From positions 2,459,839-2,523,838 of the forward strand of contig NW_003314267.1 of the NCBI RefSeq assembly GCF_000143415.4: a DNA stretch of 64,000 nucleotides. The letters are read 5' to 3'. Origin of the DNA: Selaginella moellendorffii (Eukaryota; Streptophyta; Lycopodiopsida; Selaginellales; Selaginellaceae). This document shows positions 22,241 through 32,779 of this stretch, in pieces (position 1 is the first letter of the stretch; each line of letters starts with the position of its first letter). The notes under the pieces were generated by a model, which searched no databases, was not told the DNA's origin, and worked only from the letters and a program-made list of their open reading frames with translations. The position numbers were made by a program, and so were the translations under genes.

Positions 22241-22589
22241 CTTAAGCTTGTTTTGTTTTTTTTTTTAAGAAGTTTTTCTTTAATTTCACTTAACGAGTTT
22301 TCCTTAATCATTTTAACATCTATATTTCACCATCAATGGTCCTAACCAAAATAATCTTTGCCAATTTTGATATGTAAGTGCATAAATGTTTTCAGGCAAG
22401 CCTTTCACGTGTTGCAGCCAGGTGACTTGGCCTTCCTCTCTACTTCAAAAACCTGATCAACATAAACATACCAAGCTTCATGAGATGTCCTTGGTGCTCT
22501 CACTTGAACAATATTATGAGATTTCGGCCATATTGAAAAACGTCCCCTGATTCAAGAAGTTTACATGGTAGCCTTGAGGATTTTACATC

Positions 22590-24716
22590 CTAAGCAATTT
22601 GAACTCCACACCATTTTCCATCTGGGATCTGAACCACACATATCTCATGCTCTATGAGCTCAACAGGTTGAATGCAATCACCGCTGAACTTAAGCATTGC
22701 ACTTGTAAGCAGATGCATACTTGAAAACTCACATTTTTCTGGATGACCATTTGTTATTTCATAACGAAAATAATCTGCTGCAAAGTAAACCTGCAAGAGA
22801 ATATAACATAAAATAAAATAAAATATGCTTTACCTTGTAGCTTTGTTCAAACTTATGACTAAAAGCATATCTAAACTTCTTAATCCAAGGAAGTTCTCCC
22901 CAAGTTCGATTCTTCACTACAATGTGAACATTTTAGCCTCCAAAGATATATCCCACTGTGAAAATAAATTTGAAGTGAATCACCTTGTCATTGCACTATG
23001 CATCCTCACTTTTATTGTTGAATCCTGCAATTGCATTAAGCTTGTGAACACCAATAGGTCACTTAACTCCCTTGCCAATAATAATTCCCTTCTCCTTTAT
23101 CAGATCGTCCCTGTTAGAGTTTGGAGCCTCTGCAAATAAAGCTTTAGCTACTGCTTGGCAAAATACTCCAATACATCATGTGGAAAAAGGATTGAAAACA
23201 TTGCAGAGAAAGAAAGTGTTTGATTTGCATTGGGTTTTTAACTTCTTGCAAGCATTTTACAACCAATCCTTCCCAATGGTTTCGAGGAAGAAGATGATCA
23301 TGATCTTGAAAGAGTAAAGCTTGTACTCTAGTAAAAAACAACCTGGGAAAAAAACAAATTAGAAATGATTTATCCTATTATTATTTGAAGCACCTGTTAT
23401 GGATCCTAAAAAAAGTAATGTGTCCTCGTTTGTGATTTGTCTTCATGTTGTTAATATCATCAAACATTCTTAGCACCATGTTGCATCATGTGGTCCAATA
23501 TGAAATATATCTTGAACCATATGCCTAGCTACAATACATGATCTCATTTTACCAATAACACTCTCCATCCGTCCAAAACTAGCAATGATTCAACATTTCA
23601 ACCATGGTCTCATCCAAAGTCATAAAAAATCTTTAGTGTTTTTAAGATCATCTAGAAAAAACTTATGATGCTCACATGCTTTCGAAAAAGCTAAGCATTC
23701 TTTCTAGCGGTCAATAGCCTCTCAGACTTTCTTCCACATCATATTATTTGTATCTTGCCAAAGTATGAAACAGAATCATGGAGTAAGTCTAGACCTTGCT
23801 GATGGTAAACCCAATGTAGAGCAGACTTGCCTCTTGCTCCATAACTCTTTTCTGTAGAGGTATTTCCCATTTGAAGATGATTAATAGCTACCTCGACTTC
23901 TTCCATCGTTTGACATTGATCTCAGTCTCTTGGTTTTCTGCCAAACATCTCTATAAAGTTTCTACTTTCTAGTATTACGAATTGAGCAATATCTATATGG
24001 ATTTCCTCCCACTGCAGAAGAATAGAAAATATAAAGTGGTTACAAATGATTAAATAGAAGAAAGAACTTACTAAAGCTCATCTTCATTTACAATGCCCTA
24101 AAATGAATTTCTTTCCATACCTAAAATCTGTGAGCTCACATGCTGAACTTTTGTTCAAGCCCTAAAATCTAAATATTTAGTTGCGTGTCCATTCAGGTAC
24201 AAATTAACTGTTGCATGATATGATCTAAAAAGACGTCAAAAACATTTGCATTGTCCATATTGTTAGGTAGCTCATCCTAACCTCGTGAATGCCTTGTGTC
24301 CCTTCATTGAGCATGACAATATTATGCTTCTCATTTTAGTTGATGTTACTTGAAAACCATCAGCATATAGCATTAGTGCTAAATTTTGTGGATCACCATT
24401 TGCAAACCTTGGATTGCATGGGACATCACTGCTGCATTCTGGGCATATAGTAAAACTACAACCATGACAATAATTGTACTATTGGCTAGAGAACGTTATA
24501 TGTCTTTGTGGCCAAGTCTGAATCCATCTCTTGCATGACAAGCAGTGAATTGGAAGCTCAAAAGTTCTACCACTACCCCAGAATGCAAAGTACTTTATCC
24601 ATTTTGAACTATGCCAAACTTGTTTCATTGTACCCTCCATCTTTGGATCACGTTTATGTTGAAGATCATTGAAGTTGATGGTAGTCAACTTGCACCATAA
24701 GTTCAATATTTCTATG

Positions 24717-24763
<47 letters not shown>

Positions 24764-24910
24764 CTGGAGCTCGTAGCATCTAAAAAAAAGAAAAACAAAA
24801 AATGATTTAGGATCTAAAAAATTCAGTTTTAAAATTACATGAAACACCTTTATTTGATTCTTTGTTTGTAAATATCTAACAAGCTTTGTAAACCCCATTG
24901 ACTCCAAGAG
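22590..24910 (-). pseudogene. Decayed transposase-like gene inside the inverted-repeat spacer
   Basis: Reading on the minus strand, coherent coding blocks appear between stops and probable introns: FELPIHCLSCKRWIQTWPQ; a C-x2-C-x5-C-x2-C cluster (CHGCSFTICPEC) followed by NPRFANGDPQNLALMLYADG; WEEIHIDIAQFVILESRNFI; SALHWVYHQQGLDLLHDSV; RTWGELPWIKKFRYAFSHKF; and, after an intron, VYFAADYFRYEITNGHPEKC to HEICVVQIPDGKW. This looks like one long AT-rich ORF with stops, as in an old DNA-transposon protein with a zinc cluster. I cannot name the superfamily. It occupies most of the spacer between the arms. Confidence 0.5.
24719..24762. repeat. (TA)n microsatellite, 22 units
   Basis: An uninterrupted TA run of 44 bases in AT-rich DNA near the middle of the inverted-repeat spacer. 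It is self-complementary and could extrude. Confidence 0.95.
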
Positions 24911-26855
24911 GATGTCTTAACTTTCATTATGCACATAAGCACCTGAAAACCATGGTATAAGTCTAATTAAGCTCTAAACTTATATATGTAAAACTATATG
25001 TGTTTTAATACTTATATAATTAAGTAATAATACATATATTTCAAAACTTATATGATACAAACTCATATTGATTTTACGTTTTTACTTGACTCAAATTTAA
25101 CATTAAAACTCAGTATATTGGCTTTTAGTGTTTAGAAGTTTATAACAAGTACTTGTTTTTGGAGTATTGATTTCAATTTATAACTATGTTATTTTACCTG
25201 TCTAGAGATAACACACACCAATCTATTAAATTAGAGGTACTTAATTAGACCAATAAAGAATAATAAACAAAAAATTATAAGGATTTAGTTAGTATTATTT
25301 TCTACTATATTTTATCAAAAACTTTGAAAATTACCTAGTACTATTTAAATATAAACATGATTCTCTAAAGTATTATTATTTATTACATAGAACTAGTTAA
25401 TTTATTTAAGCTAGAAATTAGTTATTCTATATATATATATAGAGAGAGAGAGTAACATGTAAATTTTTAAAATATAAGTAATTATATTTAGAATTTGTTT
25501 ATCTTTCCACCACTACAATGGTGATATAATTCAAGAAAGTTTTAACATTTCAATTTTTGATGAATAATATCATGAAGAGATAGAGTTTAATGACAAAAAA
25601 ATAATATTCATGAAATCTATAAAAGAAAAAAAAAATATTTCTCTTTAATCATTATAAATATTTTTAATTAACACATCTTCTCTTCCACAAGCTTTTATAC
25701 AGGCATAACTTTCTATTTATCATTAAATATAATGAGATTTAGGAACTTCATATTATAAGTCATAATTAACCTTGTTTAAATATTAGATAAATAAATTTAC
25801 CTGTTTTATATTTTATATTTTTAATCTTTATTATTGAAATTTAGTAAAAAATCTATTTGATTGAAGAGAAAACAAAGTATTTTCAATAGAAAAGGAAAGT
25901 GAAATATTTTCTTAGTAAATTTCACATTATTTATTATTTATGTTAAATATTTAATATCATTGCAAAAAAATACTTCTAAAATAAAATTTAAAAGTGAAGA
26001 ATAGTGGGCTTAACTACCAAAAACTACTAAAGCTTAATATACTAATATTGTTAAGGTTTTTGGTTTTTGTGTTGGTCTTTGGTTTTTCATTAATAATGCA
26101 ATCTTTTATTTATACATTACAACACCACTATAACTTGAGCACACTCTTTTTTAAATAAACTCACCAATTTTTTATTTGTGTAACTATTAGTAGTGTCACA
26201 ACTATATCTTTCACTCACTAATCTAGTGGCTTTGCTTTTTACTCACTATAACTGTAATTATAGCCATTTCAAAAAATATGAACTATTTATTGCAATTACT
26301 TCCTCTTCCACTCCACTATAGTCTCAAAAAATCTCTAAAATATATGATGACTTGGAAACAATTATTAAAAAAATGTCAGAGTTTTAAAGAAATAGAATTA
26401 ATATTTTTCATTCATTAATTTGATAATGCTCATACTATTTGTTATTGAGTTGTTCCTCTCCATGGTATTACAAATAAAAAATTAAAATTTTAATAATTTC
26501 CTTGTGAAAGGTTGTAATGCTATTTATAACCTTATAGAGGTATGGTGATGGAATTATTTAATTATTTATATTTTAATAATTTTCATATTTCTCATAAATA
26601 ATATATTTTTAGGCTTAAAATAAATACACCAATTTATGTAATAAATGCATAGGAGAAATCATATCTATGTTTAAATGGTACTAGATAATAATATAGAAAA
26701 ACATATGATTGATCCTTACCAGTCTCATTAGGTACCCTTATACTTAATAAATTAGTCTGTGAAAAACAAAACAACATAGTTGTAAATTGAGATTAACGCT
26801 CCAAAAATAAGTGCTTCTTGTGAACCTCTAAACATTTCTAGCTATATAAAATCTT
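24911..26855. other. AT-rich non-genic spacer of the inverted repeat
   Basis: Very AT-rich, no open frame of substance and no gene seen. It contains a compound (AT)n(AG)n microsatellite at 25,428-25,452. It may be old transposon sequence; nothing more can be supported. Confidence 0.6.
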
Positions 26856-27404
26856 TTGATCTCATGTTTCTTGGTAAAAAGATTGAGCAAGACATCCAAG
26901 ATATGGAAGCACAGGGAGCAGCACACTAGAGGCTTGTCACAGTTACGAGCAAAGCTACAAGGTTTGCTTCCTTTTCAAAGCTTTCATGTTCTTCACAAGG
27001 ATTCAACTTGGGACAAGCACGACAACTTGGTGGTGGCCAAGAACTTGATCAACTTGCAATCAGCCTGTGACAGGAAACTGGAGGAGCTCGTGCTCCTTGT
27101 CAAGGACTTGAGTGTTTCTCAGGCAAGTTTTCAAGCCTTCACACCTCAATCTAACATGTGCAAAGTGGATGATCTACTACGAAGAACTTTGATTCTTTTG
27201 CAGGTTTACTGTGCAGCAGATTATTTTCGTTATGAAATAACAAATGGTCATCCAGAAAAATGTGAGCTTTCAAGTATGCATCTGCTTACAAGCACAATGT
27301 GTAAGTTACGCATTGATTGCATTGAACCTGTTGAGCTCATAGAGCATGAGATATGTGTGGTTCTAATCCCAGATGGAAAATGGCGTAGAGTTCAAATTGT
27401 TTAA
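26856..27404 (+). pseudogene. Transposon-linked ORF fragment, third copy
   Basis: The frame holds LLPFQSFHVLHKDSTWDKHD, KLEELVLLVKDLSVSQASF, NMCKVDDLLRRTL and then VYCAADYFRYEITNGHPEKC to EHEICVVLIPDGKW before a stop. It fuses the two modules that are separate in the left arm (21,811-22,240 and 22,590-22,796). The part after about 27,180 is the inner end of the right repeat arm; the first part is an extra copy without a left-arm partner. Family not recognised. Confidence 0.45.
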
Positions 27405-27739
27405 GATGTAAAATCCTCAAGGCTACCATGTAGACTTCTTGAATCAGGGGATGTTGTTCCAATATGGCCGAAATCTCATGATATTCTTCAAGTGAGAGCA
27501 CCTTTATGTTGATCAGGTTTTTGAAGTAGAGAGGAAGGCCAAGTCACTTGGCTGCAACACGTGAAAGGCTTGCCTGAAAACATTTATGCACTTACATATC
27601 AAAATCGGAAAAGATTATCTTGGTTAGAATCATTGATGGTGAAATATAGACATTAAAATGATTAAGAAAAACTCATTAAGTGAGATTAAAGAAAAACTTG
27701 TTAAAAAAAATAAAAAACAAGTTTCTAAATGAGTTTAAC

Positions 27740-28175
27740 ATGTTGGTTTTTAAAAGGACTTCTATTGAGCAAGACATTGAGGATTTGGAAGCACAGGGAG
27801 CGGCTGAGGCTCCCAAAACTGGAGGCATGTCCTGTATACGACCAAAGATACAAGGTTTGCTTCCTCTACAAAGCTTTCATGTTCTTCACAAGGATTCACC
27901 TTGCAAGCTTTGTTCTAGGATTATAAACGACTTGCAATCAACTGGAAACTGGAGGAGCTCGTGCTCCTTCTCAAGGAGTTGCGTGTTTCTCATACAAAGG
28001 CAAGTTTCCAAACCTTCACTCCTCGATCTAACGCATGCAGAGTGGATGATCTACTAGGAAGAACTTTGATGTGTTTGCCGGGAAGGTTGGGGAACTTGCA
28101 AAAGCTGGTCTGGCAACGCACAACCCCAAGAACAAGCTTGGGACGTCAACTCCCAAGAAGGTGACGGGTCAATAG
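27740..28175 (+). pseudogene. Transposon-linked ORF fragment, right arm
   Basis: Starts MLVFKRTSIEQDIEDLEAQG at an ATG (27740) and reaches the stop at 28,173-28,175 after KKVTGQ only by changing frame near 28,070. Same content as 21,811-22,240. It ends about 155 bp before the kinase ATG. Confidence 0.45.
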
Positions 28176-28331
28176 TGAATATTCAATAAACAATTAAGAT
28201 CGCAGTCACATCTCAGCCGTCGGTAGAACGCCATCCCAACCGTCGACAAATAGTCGTTATGAGAAGCTAGGGTTTCTACCCTTTTTATTTTCTCATCTCA
28301 AGGAAGCTTGCGCGAGAGGAGAAGCTCTGCG

Positions 28332-29252
28332 ATGGTGCGCCAAGACGTTGAGTTTGAGGACGACGATTGTGCCGAGCTCCTCAAGATCTACACGAGGGGC
28401 GAGAGGCTGGGCTGCGGGAGCCAGGGCCAGGTTTTCGTGCTCAAGGGTGCCACGAGCTACGCCGGGAAGATGTTTCGAGCGGGGAGGGACGCCGGGAGAG
28501 AGCTCCGGCTCATGTCCAAGCTCCGCGGCTGCGCTGGAGTGGTCTCCTTGGCGGGCTTCGTGAAGGAGAGGAGCGGCGGGGCTTGCTACGGGACCATGGT
28601 GATGGAGCTGTGCGGTCCTAGCCTGTTCCATCGATTGATCAAGGGAGGGCCGCTGGACGAGGAGGAGGCCGCCAAGACCATCCAGAGGCTGGCGGAGGCG
28701 CTCAAGGGGATACATAGCAGCGGCATCGTCCACCGGGATCTCAAGCCGGAGAACATCTTCGTCAAGCTGGACGCTACTGCCGTGCACGAGGTGGTGATTG
28801 GAGACTTCGGCGTGGCCACGGACGACCCCAAGGAGATGTCGCAGTGCTGTGGAACCGGGAAGTATATGGCCCCGGAGGTGACGAGCTGCAAGGGCGACGC
28901 AAGGTCGCAGAGCTTTTACACTGCGGCCATCGACGTGTGGGCGCTGGGAGTGATCGCATATGAGCTGCTGAGAGGCTACAAGCAATCCAGGGAAATCGAG
29001 TTGCTGCGAGCCGGGGAACTCCCGGATGGTTGTCCTCTCTCAGACGAGGTGGAGGATCTCATCTGCGGGATGCTGGCTGTGGAGCCGAGCGAGAGGTTGA
29101 CGCTGGATGGTGTGCTGGAGCATCCCTGGATCGTGGAGAATTGCAGCAGTAAGATCAAGAAGACGATTCAAAGCAGGAGGCGCTGTGGAGTGAAGAGGAG
29201 TGCTCCCGGTTTTAGTAGCGACTTGGTTGTCAAGAAAGTTAGAGCAGTGTGA
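28332..29252 (+). CDS. Ser/Thr protein kinase, right-arm copy, 306 aa
   Basis: Encodes the same protein as 20,734-21,654, with every catalytic motif intact (GCGSQG, K46, HRDLKPEN, DFG, APE). The ATG at 28332 is the first in frame; an upstream open stretch begins with TTG and is not a start. Leader and first intergenic bases are also duplicated, so both copies carry the same proximal promoter and could both be expressed. It is tail to tail with a PPR fragment, with the palindrome at 29,344-29,424 between them. One silent T/C difference from the left copy is visible in the codon for the Tyr at about residue 86. Substrate unknown. Confidence 0.9.
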   Translation: MVRQDVEFEDDDCAELLKIYTRGERLGCGSQGQVFVLKGATSYAGKMFRAGRDAGRELRLMSKLRGCAGVVSLAGFVKERSGGACYGTMVMELCGPSLFHRLIKGGPLDEEEAAKTIQRLAEALKGIHSSGIVHRDLKPENIFVKLDATAVHEVVIGDFGVATDDPKEMSQCCGTGKYMAPEVTSCKGDARSQSFYTAAIDVWALGVIAYELLRGYKQSREIELLRAGELPDGCPLSDEVEDLICGMLAVEPSERLTLDGVLEHPWIVENCSSKIKKTIQSRRRCGVKRSAPGFSSDLVVKKVRAV

Positions 29253-29343
29253 GTGTGTTAAATACATGCCACCATCAGCCAACTTGGTGAGCGCCTACTG
29301 TTAGTACATGAAGATGATAAGTGTAAACCAGGGTGTAGTTTGA

Positions 29344-29424
29344 CCATAACACAAATTCACGTTATATCATTGATTTTAAAATATTATTTTAAAATCAATG
29401 ATATAACGTGAATTTGTGTTATGG
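29344..29424. repeat. Perfect palindrome, 39 bp arms and 3 bp loop
   Basis: Left arm 29344-29382 starts CCATAACACAAATTCACG; loop ATT; right arm 29386-29424 is its exact reverse complement. The right half belongs to the PPR 3' flank; the left half is an inverted copy of it placed on the kinase side. The corresponding left-arm site (20,598-20,650) has no such palindrome, so it arose after the arms separated. It would form a long hairpin in single-stranded DNA or RNA. Confidence 0.95.
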
Positions 29425-29965
29425 CTGTTTGCTCGCCCCAAGCCCAGCTCGGAAACGCTCCTGGCTGCTCGTTGCGTGAAGCCTTGGCCACTTTGCATCT
29501 GATAGCCACCGAGTAGCGATCCCCAAGCGGGAGAAATGGCATGGCTTGGACGACCTCGCGAGCGAGTTCCAGGTTCAGGATGTCTGTGACTGAATCGTAG
29601 TGCTCCCTCAAAGCTGTGATTCCAAAGTCGCCGCTCATGAGCACGAAGTGGCGGAGTCCCTGTTCTAGCTTTCCGCCATGGCTGGACGCAGCCAGAACAC
29701 TGGAGAAGGATTGCTCGTCCGGAGTGAGTCCCTCGATTGCCATCTTCGCCACCAGATCGAAGCAAGAGCTTAGCTCTCCGGCCTGAGCATTCCCTGCGAT
29801 CATGGTGTTGTAGGAGACGACGTTCTTCTCGGGAAAACGCTCGAAGAACCGCGCTGCCACTTCTAAGTTGCCGTTTCCAGTGACAGATCCGAGCACTGAG
29901 TTCCAGGAGACAAAATTAAAATTCAAATAGTGCGATCTTAAAAACATAATTATAATAAATTTCAT
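29425..29965 (-). pseudogene. PPR gene fragment, right arm, with deletions
   Basis: Same segment as 20,019-20,597, but with short deletions after VTDILN (loss of a GRAGN-type stretch) and near AMPFLP that shift the frame, so its C-terminal part is garbled. Starts in AT-rich DNA, without upstream repeats. Clearly non-functional. Confidence 0.85.
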
Positions 29966-30266
29966 AATATCATTTTTAATTAAGATATTATGTATTTTTA
30001 ATTTTTATTCTTTATTTTAGTAAGTATATTTTTAATTATTCTGGGATATTCTACAATGTTGAGATTAATCTTGTATTTATAATTATAAACATACTTTTAA
30101 TTTAAAACATTCCTAAACACTTTTTAGTATAGTACATTCAAAGGTTGCTTAAGTTTTATTATTATTAGTCTATTTTACTTATATTCTTCTTGTGTAACTC
30201 ATATTTTTACTTAGTGTTGTAATCTATACTTCTTACAATATTTTGTATCTAAGATATTCTCATATG

Positions 30267-31043
30267 TTATTGGGTATTGCGATGTAAATACCTGAAAGCT
30301 AAGGCTTGCCGGGCAGTAATTGGATCAGACGCTAGCATCGATTTGACTAACTCCAGGGCATCCTTGTCCTTGATCAAATCATCCAAAGCCCGGAGAAATT
30401 TGTTGATCGTCTCCAACACCTCTCCTTTAGCCTCTTTCTCTGGTAGCTCAGGCATTTCCAATGGCAAGAGCATCCCTGCTAGCAATATCCCAGCACTCCA
30501 TATGTCCACCGCAGTTCCCACTTTCAGGGTTGTTTCTGGGGGATTGTTGCAAAGCCTCCTTGCACAGCTAAAATCGCCCAGCTTCACCTTGAAATTGCAT
30601 CCTTTGACCTTCACCAGGACGTTATTTTTTGTCATGCCCTGGTGCGCCACCCCACGTTCATGCAGCCAGGCAAGCCCTAAAAGGAGCTGGCGCATTATCT
30701 CCTTGATCTTCTCTTCCCTGGTGAAAATCCTCAAACCAAGCTCAGATTCTTTGCCAGCTTTCGAAAGGTCCATTTCTAGGTACTCCAACATGTTACCATC
30801 AGTATGCTCGAATACCATGTAGTAATTCCCATCCTTGTCTAGCCCCATGTTAATCACGTCCAAAACGTTTTTGTGTTTGCAATTTACCATGATCTCAAAC
30901 TCCTTGAGGATTTGCTTGTGAACCTCCTCACCTTTGCCCATATTTTTTATCACTACTCTCTCGCCCAGATCATCATATCCATGCGCCACCACAGAGCTTT
31001 CGTCATAGCCAGACGCATAGTTATATCTGCCCAACACTTTCAT
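30267..31043 (-). CDS. Pseudokinase, duplicate of the 10.6 kb gene, 258 aa
   Basis: Full-length copy of 10,640-11,416 with the same degenerate catalytic loop (HQGMTKNNVLV) and DFS. Differences are scattered substitutions (for example FGYGESSAV to SGYDESSVV, and DVIDMG to DVINMG); no stop or frameshift, which hints at either very recent origin or continued constraint. Its promoter copy lies at 31,044-31,148, with a TATA box (CTATAAAAGA on the minus strand, 31,090-31,081). Position: outer end of the right arm of the inverted repeat. Confidence 0.85.
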   Translation of the reverse strand: MKVLGRYNYASGYDESSVVAHGYDDLGERVVIKNMGKGEEVHKQILKEFEIMVNCKHKNVLDVINMGLDKDGNYYMVFEHTDGNMLEYLEMDLSKAGKESELGLRIFTREEKIKEIMRQLLLGLAWLHERGVAHQGMTKNNVLVKVKGCNFKVKLGDFSCARRLCNNPPETTLKVGTAVDIWSAGILLAGMLLPLEMPELPEKEAKGEVLETINKFLRALDDLIKDKDALELVKSMLASDPITARQALAFRYLHRNTQ

Positions 31044-31165
31044 TTCTCAAGCTATGGAGAAACCCTATGGAGAAACACTCTCTTTTATAGTCGCAGTAAA
31101 GGTGAATCGAAAAAGGGTGACCATCGAAAATTTAGGTTTAGGGTTTAGGGCATTTTCTCCGAGAA

Positions 31166-31372
31166 ATGAAAGTGTATACAATAATCTGGGCCAGACATTA
31201 GTGTTAAGAAATATGGGTAAAGGCGAGAAGGTTCACAAGCAAATATTTACACTTTTTTAGACAAAACCTTTTTTATGTTTAAGTTTGTTCTAATTCTTTA
31301 GAAATAAAAATGACAGTAGTAGTGTTTCCAAAATTAAAAGCTTGAGATCATGGTATGTTGCAAACAACATGG
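31166..31372 (+). pseudogene. Pseudokinase N-terminal fragment, head to head with the 30.3 kb copy
   Basis: The ATG at 31166 begins with MKV as in the pseudokinases; shortly after, in another frame, the conserved NMGKGEKVHKQI appears. At about 31,250 an AT-rich insert of about 90 bp interrupts, then the equivalent of EIMVNCKHEN resumes (31,340-31,372) and ends. It is antisense to the 3' part of the next gene and partly overlaps it. Confidence 0.7.
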
Positions 31373-31804
31373 GGCATGGAATTATGACAAAAGCTCCTTC
31401 ACTTTTCTCTTCTTCAACCTCTTCAGTCAGCATCATCATCGAATCCTGTCCAGAAAATAAACATATCATCAGGAAGAACAGAAAAGAAAAAAGAGGAGAG
31501 CTACAGAAAAAGATGGTTACCTCCAAGTGATTTAAGTTATGGTTCACGGAGGATTCCTGCGAGGCCTTTGTTGTTATTGCTGGCGTGGTGGTCGCAAAGT
31601 AATCATCGTCATCCTCGACATTGGCCCAAGACTTGACGGTAGCCAGACTTGGCACCCAAAACTGGCCAGCGTCCTCCTCTGGCTGCTTTGCAATGCATGC
31701 TTGTCCGACTTCTTCTTGCTGGATTTTCGCTCAAGTGCAGAGAAAATGTTTGCGGTGCTTACAGCAGGCAATCCATTGCCTTTCCTGTATCCACCTCCAA
31801 ACAT
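31290..31804 (-). CDS. Hypothetical protein with KSWANVEDDDDYFATTTP motif
   Basis: ATG 31804, exon 1 MFGGGYRKGNGLPA, a 44 bp intron, exon 2 with EEDAGQFWVPSLATVKSWAN followed by VEDDDDYFATTTP, a second intron of about 75 bp, and a last exon that reads into the antisense of the pseudokinase fragment before a TAG at 31,290. The FW-P-x-L-KSWA-DDDDYFATT pattern looks like a conserved plant motif but I cannot name the protein. The last codons derive from inserted kinase sequence, so the original C-terminus seems to have been replaced. Confidence 0.5.
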
Positions 31805-32076
31805 TCTAGAACAATTGCCCTCTTCGGAGAAGCCTCACACCCTCGATCTGGATATAAAAGAGAAGAACAAAAAACCATTAATTCTGGTACTCGAAAAAAT
31901 TCGGGTAGAAAGCACACAGCAGATTCTCCCTTGGCGAGCACACAATTCCTACAGTAGAAATCAAGATTTCTAGCACGAAATCGAGACTTCCCGCGCGTAG
32001 TTGAAATGAGCATATTCTAAGGATTTACTTTACTGCAAAATTGTTACGCCCTGCCCTAAGAGAATATACTCGGCAT

Positions 32077-32553
32077 TTATATCATCTTTAGGGTTCCTTC
32101 TCCCCTGCTAACAATCGCCCGCAGGGCCTGGAGTTTCTGGAGCAATTGCGCGAAATTCGCGTGGCTGATTCGAACGATCTCGGCTGCCGCGGCCAGGCTC
32201 GTGCATAGCTGAGATTTCCCACACGACCCACATGAGAAATTGGGGAGGAATCGACCGATGGAGGCGACCCACCTTCTGGTTGAGCGAGGTCCAAGCGTAG
32301 CCGGGGCGCTCCAATGCGGCATTGAGATCGCGGCAGGTCTCCTGGATTTCCTGCAACGGTGGTATTCCTGAGCACTGATCGAGGGATTGAAAGAAAGAGG
32401 AAGCACCTCTACGAGATCGAGATCCTGAGGGAGATGATCATCTTGTTGCGTTGCTGATGGGCGATCCAACCAGGGGAAATTCGGTGAAGCTTGGTCTTTG
32501 TTGAGATCATGGATGAGATCGTCGAGAGCGAGAAGAGGCCCTCCCGAGGCCAT
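32077..32553 (-). CDS. Small hypothetical protein, three exons, about 115 aa
   Basis: ATG 32553. Exon 1 (MASGGPLLALDDLIHDLNKD to LDLVE), exon 2 (EIQETCRDLNAALERPGYAW plus TSLNQK) and exon 3 (LCTSLAAAAEIVRISHANFA to KMI and stop 32,077) join in phase 0 across two introns of about 60 bp. The second half is helical and probably coiled-coil. I do not recognise the family. The clean splice phases argue that it is real. Confidence 0.55.
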   Translation of the reverse strand: MASGGPLLALDDLIHDLNKDQASPNFPWLDRPSATQQDDHLPQDLDLVEVLPLSFNPSISAQEYHRCRKSRRPAAISMPHWSAPATLGPRSTRRWVASIGRFLPNFSCGSCGKSQLCTSLAAAAEIVRISHANFAQLLQKLQALRAIVSRGEGTLKMI

Positions 32554-32779
32554 GATAGAAAAGAAACTTAGGGCTCTTGTTGGTTCATAAGAACAGTACC
32601 TCTACTCTAGTAGAGACACCAAAGTTCGATCACAGCCCTATGGAAAAACGAGAAGAAGATCATCACTAAGCAATTCAACATCTCGCAAAAAGGAAAAGAA
32701 TGGATTTCTCCGAGGAGAAAGAGAAAGGAAGAAGAAATGAAAACCAGCTATGGTGGATGAAGAACAAAAGGAGGAATGC

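Larger units (their letters stand above)
19643..22800. repeat. Left arm of a ~3.1 kb inverted repeat
   Basis: Reverse complement of 27,180-30,330. In order from the outside: pseudokinase tail, AT-rich flank, PPR fragment, spacer, 306-aa kinase gene, transposon-linked ORF, and the VYFAADYFRYEITNG exon. The two kinases encode the same protein, with a synonymous difference visible. The inner 0.5 kb is more diverged than the kinase part. Confidence 0.9.
27180..30330. repeat. Right arm of the ~3.1 kb inverted repeat
   Basis: Reverse complement of 19,643-22,800. It differs from the left arm by small indels in the PPR fragment and by the palindrome at 29,344-29,424. Unlike the left arm, it continues outwards into the whole pseudokinase gene and its promoter (to about 31,150). 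Confidence 0.9.

Noticed and set aside
28308-28331. Eight extra N-terminal codons on the 306-aa kinase
   Set aside because: The upstream frame begins with TTG; the first ATG is at 28,332, and likewise 21,654 in the other copy.
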